Shown one piece after another: positions 60,355 through 64,000 of a DNA stretch of 64,000 nt; positions within the stretch are counted from its first letter, which is position 1; the number at the start of each line of letters is the position of its first letter. Both the position numbers and the translations under genes were made by a program. Source of the stretch: Letharia columbiana (taxonomy: Eukaryota > Ascomycota > Lecanoromycetes > Lecanorales > Parmeliaceae); contig NW_023501114.1 of the NCBI RefSeq assembly GCF_014066305.1, positions 1 through 64,000 on the forward strand. The letters run 5' to 3'. The notes under the pieces are model-generated. The model made no database searches. It saw nothing but the letters and a program-made list of their open reading frames with translations, and was not told the origin of the DNA.

Positions 60355-61376
60355 AATTATCGAATTATATCTCTAATTATCGAATTATATCTCTATATTA
60401 AATTTCATCTAAATATAAAGTATAATTCGATAATTTGCTATTACTTAGAGTATAATTTAATAAGTTATTAAAGTAACCTTAAACTATAAAGAAGATAATT
60501 CGCGATCTAGCCTATCTAATTATAGATATAAGACATTTTCTCTAATCGCATTCGAGGAGAATTCTATTAGTTTAAAAATACTAGATGAAAGTCGAGTAAG
60601 GGTAATTTCGACTGCTCGAAGGCTAAATTATACTCTACGCTTTAAGATTTACGAGGCTTATATTAATAGCGACCTCTATAAAGATTCTACGAAGGTCTTA
60701 CGAAGACTCTATAAAGGCTTTATAGATCTAAATATAGATATTTTAGTTATTAAGCGTAGATACTATTATTAGTAACTCAGCTAAATAGGTTAATCTCGAA
60801 GGTGTCTACGCTTAATAGCCAGAATACCTCTATTTAAACCTAAATATTCACTCCTCATAGGGCCTTCGTAGAGCCTTCGTAGAGGTCGCTACTAATAGTT
60901 TACTCCCTTAAAGACACTTTCGAGACCCTCTTAAATACTTAAATTATCCTATACTTTATACTATAGATACTATCGAAATATAACTCTCGCGTATCTTAGC
61001 TATCATATTTTCCAGCCATTTAATTTTATACTATATTTAGAACCTAGCCTCGGAGAGGTTTTAGAGAATTAATTCGTTCGTTCTATTATAACTTCTATAT
61101 ATTACATATCTAAAATTCTAATAGATACTTCTATTTAGGCCTTCGTAGAGACTCTAAAGAAATAGTTTCTAATAGGTACCTAGTTATATCTATAAGTAGG
61201 CTACTTAAGTAAACCACTATAGTAAGTATAAATCTTTATCGAATCATATCCTAAGTAATAGCAAATTATCGAATCATATTCTATATTTAAGTGAAATTTG
61301 ATATAGGGGTATGATTTAGTAATTAGGAGGTATGATTCGGTAAGGATTTATACTTTCGAGGTATGAATTAGTAATT
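60355..61376. mobile_element. Family A element, copy 3
   Basis: 1,022 bp between AATTATCG and AGTAATT, with arms matching copy 1 (for example GGGGTATGATTTAGTAATTA near 61306, TCGATAATTTGCTATTACTT near 60428). The left arm lacks about 31 bp found in copy 1 and is more AT-rich. The interior is longer than in copy 1 and contains mirrored runs (GTAGATACTATTATTAGTAA about 60756; its partner near 60885). Confidence 0.7.
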
Positions 61377-61390
61377 CGCCCATAATTTAT

Positions 61391-61742
61391 CGAGCTCGCG
61401 AGAAGAGCCCCTTCGGTAGAAGCCCTCGGAGAGCTCTCGGAGAGCCCTCGAAGGGTTAGGGGGGTTTTAGAGGATCTCCCTCTAAGTATATTAACTATCT
61501 CTCTTAATTCTCAGGGTTAGATCTCTTAAAATCCCTTAAACTCTTCGGAGCTCTTTAAGGGCTCTTCGTCTCCGAGGGCTTCTATCGAAGGGGCTATTAA
61601 AGTAAGCTCGAAATCAATCAAATATTATTAAAATAATTAAATTTCGAGCTTGCTTTAACAGCCTCTTCGATAGAAGCCCTCGAAGACGAAGAGTCTTTAA
61701 AGAGCCCTCGAAGGGTCCGAGGGGTTTTAAGGGGTCTCCCTA
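61391..61742. repeat. 95-bp block in + / - / + orientation (foldback)
   Basis: Blocks at about 61391-61490 and 61645-61742 begin CGAGCT(C/T)GC and contain AGAAGCCCTCG and AGAGCCCTCGAAGGGT; the block at 61511-61607 is their reverse complement (CGAGGGCTTCTATCGAAGGG). Family B copy 2 has a single, less mutated version (52091-52180). Confidence 0.75.
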
Positions 61743-61814
61743 AGAATTAAACAGTCAAAAACCAGTACTCGGCAAGCTTTTCACTACTGGGAAGCCCGCG
61801 CCCCAGCACATATT

Positions 61815-63420
61815 TTATCCAAAGGATCTTAAACACGGAGTGCTCGTAGAGCAGGGCCGACCGTCGAACATTAACCAGTCTCACCTCGTCCCCTAAATGG
61901 CTTCAATGCCACGTATTCCATCATCATGGTTCGGGTTTCCAGAATTGTAGCATTGATTACGCGCTCTTGAATGATGTCATATAATCAACCAGTTTCGGTA
62001 AAGTCGTGCCGAACATACATTGAAGGTAAATCATACTTCTGACTCCCATCATTCGACGGGTCTCCGAGCGCTCATGCTGAGTTGAAGAGGCTGTCGAAGC
62101 CAAGCTCGAGCCATGATGTTCGAGACGTCGAACTCGTGAGGACAGTCACCCCGGCAAGAGCTCTCGGAGGTGAGGATCTAGTCTCAGTAGCCCCACGCAG
62201 TGGGTCTGAGTAGGAAACCCTGCTAAGCCTCATTTTTTTGGTGGTTTAGCTGATATGAGATATTTATCTCTACGTATATATAGGCATTAAGTATCAGTCG
62301 TAGAGCTGAGTATTAAGCATGGCCTTTATATAAGAGAAGGTATTAATATTGCTAATAGGATATAAGATACTATTAAAATCACGGCAACTACTCTACTCCT
62401 CCGCACTTTCGCGATATCTAGAATATTATCTTAATAAGAGCGAAGAAGAGCTTAACCCGCTACTCGTTTTTTAAAATTTTATAAAAATTCGTTCTACTTT
62501 CGTGCGGGGGAATTAAATATATAAATTTTTAAATTTCTTTCGATTTAAATTATTAAAAGTTTTTAGACTTTGCTATTATATAGAGAAAGAATATTATTAT
62601 AAAATATAGAGAGATTAATATCTATAATTTAAAGATATCTTATTATCGTCGTTATAGAGAAAGTTAAATATCTAAATATCTTTAATATATTTTATATTTA
62701 TACGAGCTCGTTCTAAGCGCGCTAATCGCGTTAATATTATTTAAAATATATATACTATAATTCTCTTAACTCTTAAGTAAAGTATATTCGAGTTAATATC
62801 TATTTCTATAGAGAAAGTATTTTAAGTATCTAACTTTCTAACTAAGAGTAATATAACGAATCTATTTTAGAGATTTCTTAACTTAATTCGTTATATAACC
62901 TTTTAATAATACTAAATACGATATACTATCGTCTAAGATTTTTCTAATAAAGATTAATCGATTAATATTAAATACTATAAGCGTTAATATTAGAATCGAT
63001 ATAAATATAATATTAATATAAGTATATTAAATAAGATAACTAAGATATCGAATTATATAGATAGAAAGAAGATATAATATAATAGAAGATATCTTCGCTA
63101 AGGCCCGCTAGTTATAGAGCTAAGGGGTATATTAAAAATACGCTCGTAATAGTTAACGAAGATCGTAATCTCGAATTAGCTTATATAATAATAATAAGCT
63201 ATTCGATTTTAATAAAAGACTTAAATACTTAATTAGCGACCTCGATAAGCTTATTCTCCTCGCGATTAATTTTAAAGAATTATATAATAGTCGTGGAAAA
63301 ATCGTTAAAAGTCGCGAATTTCGCATTTCGATCAATTATTACGAGTGCTTTATATAAAATAACGATTAATATAGCGATTTTAGGATTTCCTACTTAGACT
63401 CTAAAGGGGGGGTATACCGT
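61815..63420. mobile_element. RIP-decayed repeat of unknown class
   Basis: 61815-62230 has normal composition without genes; from about 62240 the DNA becomes extremely AT-rich. A plus-strand frame near 63170-63400 still reads FDFNKRLKYLISDLDKLILL and ends close to a purine run AAAGGGGGGG (63401-63410) that could be a polypurine tract of an LTR retrotransposon. No matching LTR pair was found in the window. Confidence 0.4.
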
Positions 63421-63705
63421 AATGAGCTTGCGATATGATTGGCCCCCGAAGCGAGGAACGAGTGTAGGGCTGGCCATAGGTGGTACCCCGGCTAGCCGTG
63501 AGTCTGAATTACTGAGACTAGTCACTAGTAAGGATCAATCGAACACTATGCTGACGTCATGGACTGGGATAGAGTCTGAATAATGATTCACAGTGTGAAC
63601 GGAGTAGTAGCTATGAAGGTCTTATGTAGGTAGTGCCAAGTCGCACTAGGCCCAATTGGGAACCGTAGTGTTGAGACCTGAGTACACACGTTTCATACGT
63701 TCACT

Positions 63706-63741
63706 AGGCAAGCTTTTCACTACTGGATAGTCCCGCGCGAC
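63706..63741 (+). repeat. Fragment of the family B 3' end
   Basis: GGCAAGCTTTTCACTACTGG then TAG.CCCGCGC repeats the first two thirds of the family B 3' hallmark, after which the match is lost. It is the fourth occurrence in the window, all in the same orientation. Confidence 0.6.
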
Positions 63742-64000
63742 CGGCATACCTTATATTACTGAGACCCATGCGAGAACCTAGCTGCACTGCATGGATGAAT
63801 ACATCAGGGTAGCAAAGTTTTGAAGACGACTTTTGCCAACCACTTCCCCTTTTCCCATAAAATCTATGCACCCTTCCAGCGTGTGCTCGGGAGGTCCACG
63901 CTAGCAGGGGTCAAATGTAGAAATTAGTCATTTGATCCAATGATCGCGGTTCTACAGACTAGGATCTTAAGACTTTGCTTACTCTTGGAGCTAGGCAAAC
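63742..64000. other. Unique DNA at window edge
   Basis: Composition returns to normal. No frame or repeat could be supported. Confidence 0.4.

Larger units (their letters stand above)
59999..61811 (+). mobile_element. Family B element, copy 3, carrying a family A insertion
   Basis: Begins GGAAAGCTTGCTTTC and ends GCGCCCCAGCACAT, again flanked by ATT (59996-59998, 61812-61814). Only about 790 bp is family B; 60355-61376 is a family A element. The right part contains three copies of a 95-bp block in alternating orientation. The interior beyond the first 30 bp is diverged and strongly RIP-mutated. Confidence 0.65.

Noticed and set aside
62221..63420. LTR retrotransposon with the G run at 63401 as polypurine tract
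   Set aside because: Plausible but unproven: no paired LTR, target duplication or readable polymerase motif could be found, so it is kept only as an undefined repeat.

Overview
The window reads as nuclear DNA of a filamentous ascomycete fungus. The evidence is: genes split by short introns (about 47-112 nt, GT..AG, some with TACTAAC-type branch sites), typical fungal gene families (NADP mannitol dehydrogenase, fungal rhodopsin-domain membrane protein, class-I-like glutamine synthetase), and long AT-rich blocks whose decayed transposons carry the C-to-T/G-to-A pattern of repeat-induced point mutation (RIP). The mannitol dehydrogenase closely resembles those of Cladosporium/Alternaria-type fungi, so Dothideomycetes is my best guess; this is inference.

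Layout. 1-4.5 kb is ordinary gene-rich DNA: a dienelactone-hydrolase-family gene cut by the window edge, mannitol dehydrogenase, and a five-exon glutamine-synthetase-like gene. 4.5-9.8 kb holds broken genes, chiefly a frameshifted ankyrin-type gene; a second C-terminal remnant of that family sits at 14.6-15.0 kb. 9.8-11.3 kb is a seven-exon rhodopsin-domain membrane protein gene. 11.7-14.3 kb is a repeat island. 15.8-17.9 kb has two small genes of unknown function. A non-autonomous hAT element with another element nested in it lies at 18.1-19.05 kb. 20.5-23.1 kb contains two dead metabolic genes, an alpha/beta hydrolase and a cytochrome P450. 25.07-33.20 kb is one complete, heavily RIP-mutated Gypsy-type LTR retrotransposon with matching 147-bp LTRs and a perfect 5-bp target duplication.

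33.9-59.2 kb is the most unusual part. It carries a dispersed family of C2H2 zinc-finger proteins (three apparently intact genes of 708, 672 and 501 aa plus one pseudogene). Interleaved are three tandem genes for small one-pass membrane proteins (106, 161, 129 aa) with a near-identical membrane segment and the same intron phase. Two copies of a third, unrecognised broken family are also there. Within this stretch lie an apparently intact, unmutated autonomous hAT transposon (54.4-56.9 kb, 697-aa transposase) and nested MITE-like elements. The last 4 kb is again RIP-mutated repeats.

Two repeat families recur: family A (long inverted repeats rich in GAATCATACC-like motifs; three copies) and family B (no clear inverted repeats, conserved 3' end, flanked by ATT; three copies plus a fragment). 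They are nested reciprocally: B inside A at 51 kb, A inside B at 60 kb.
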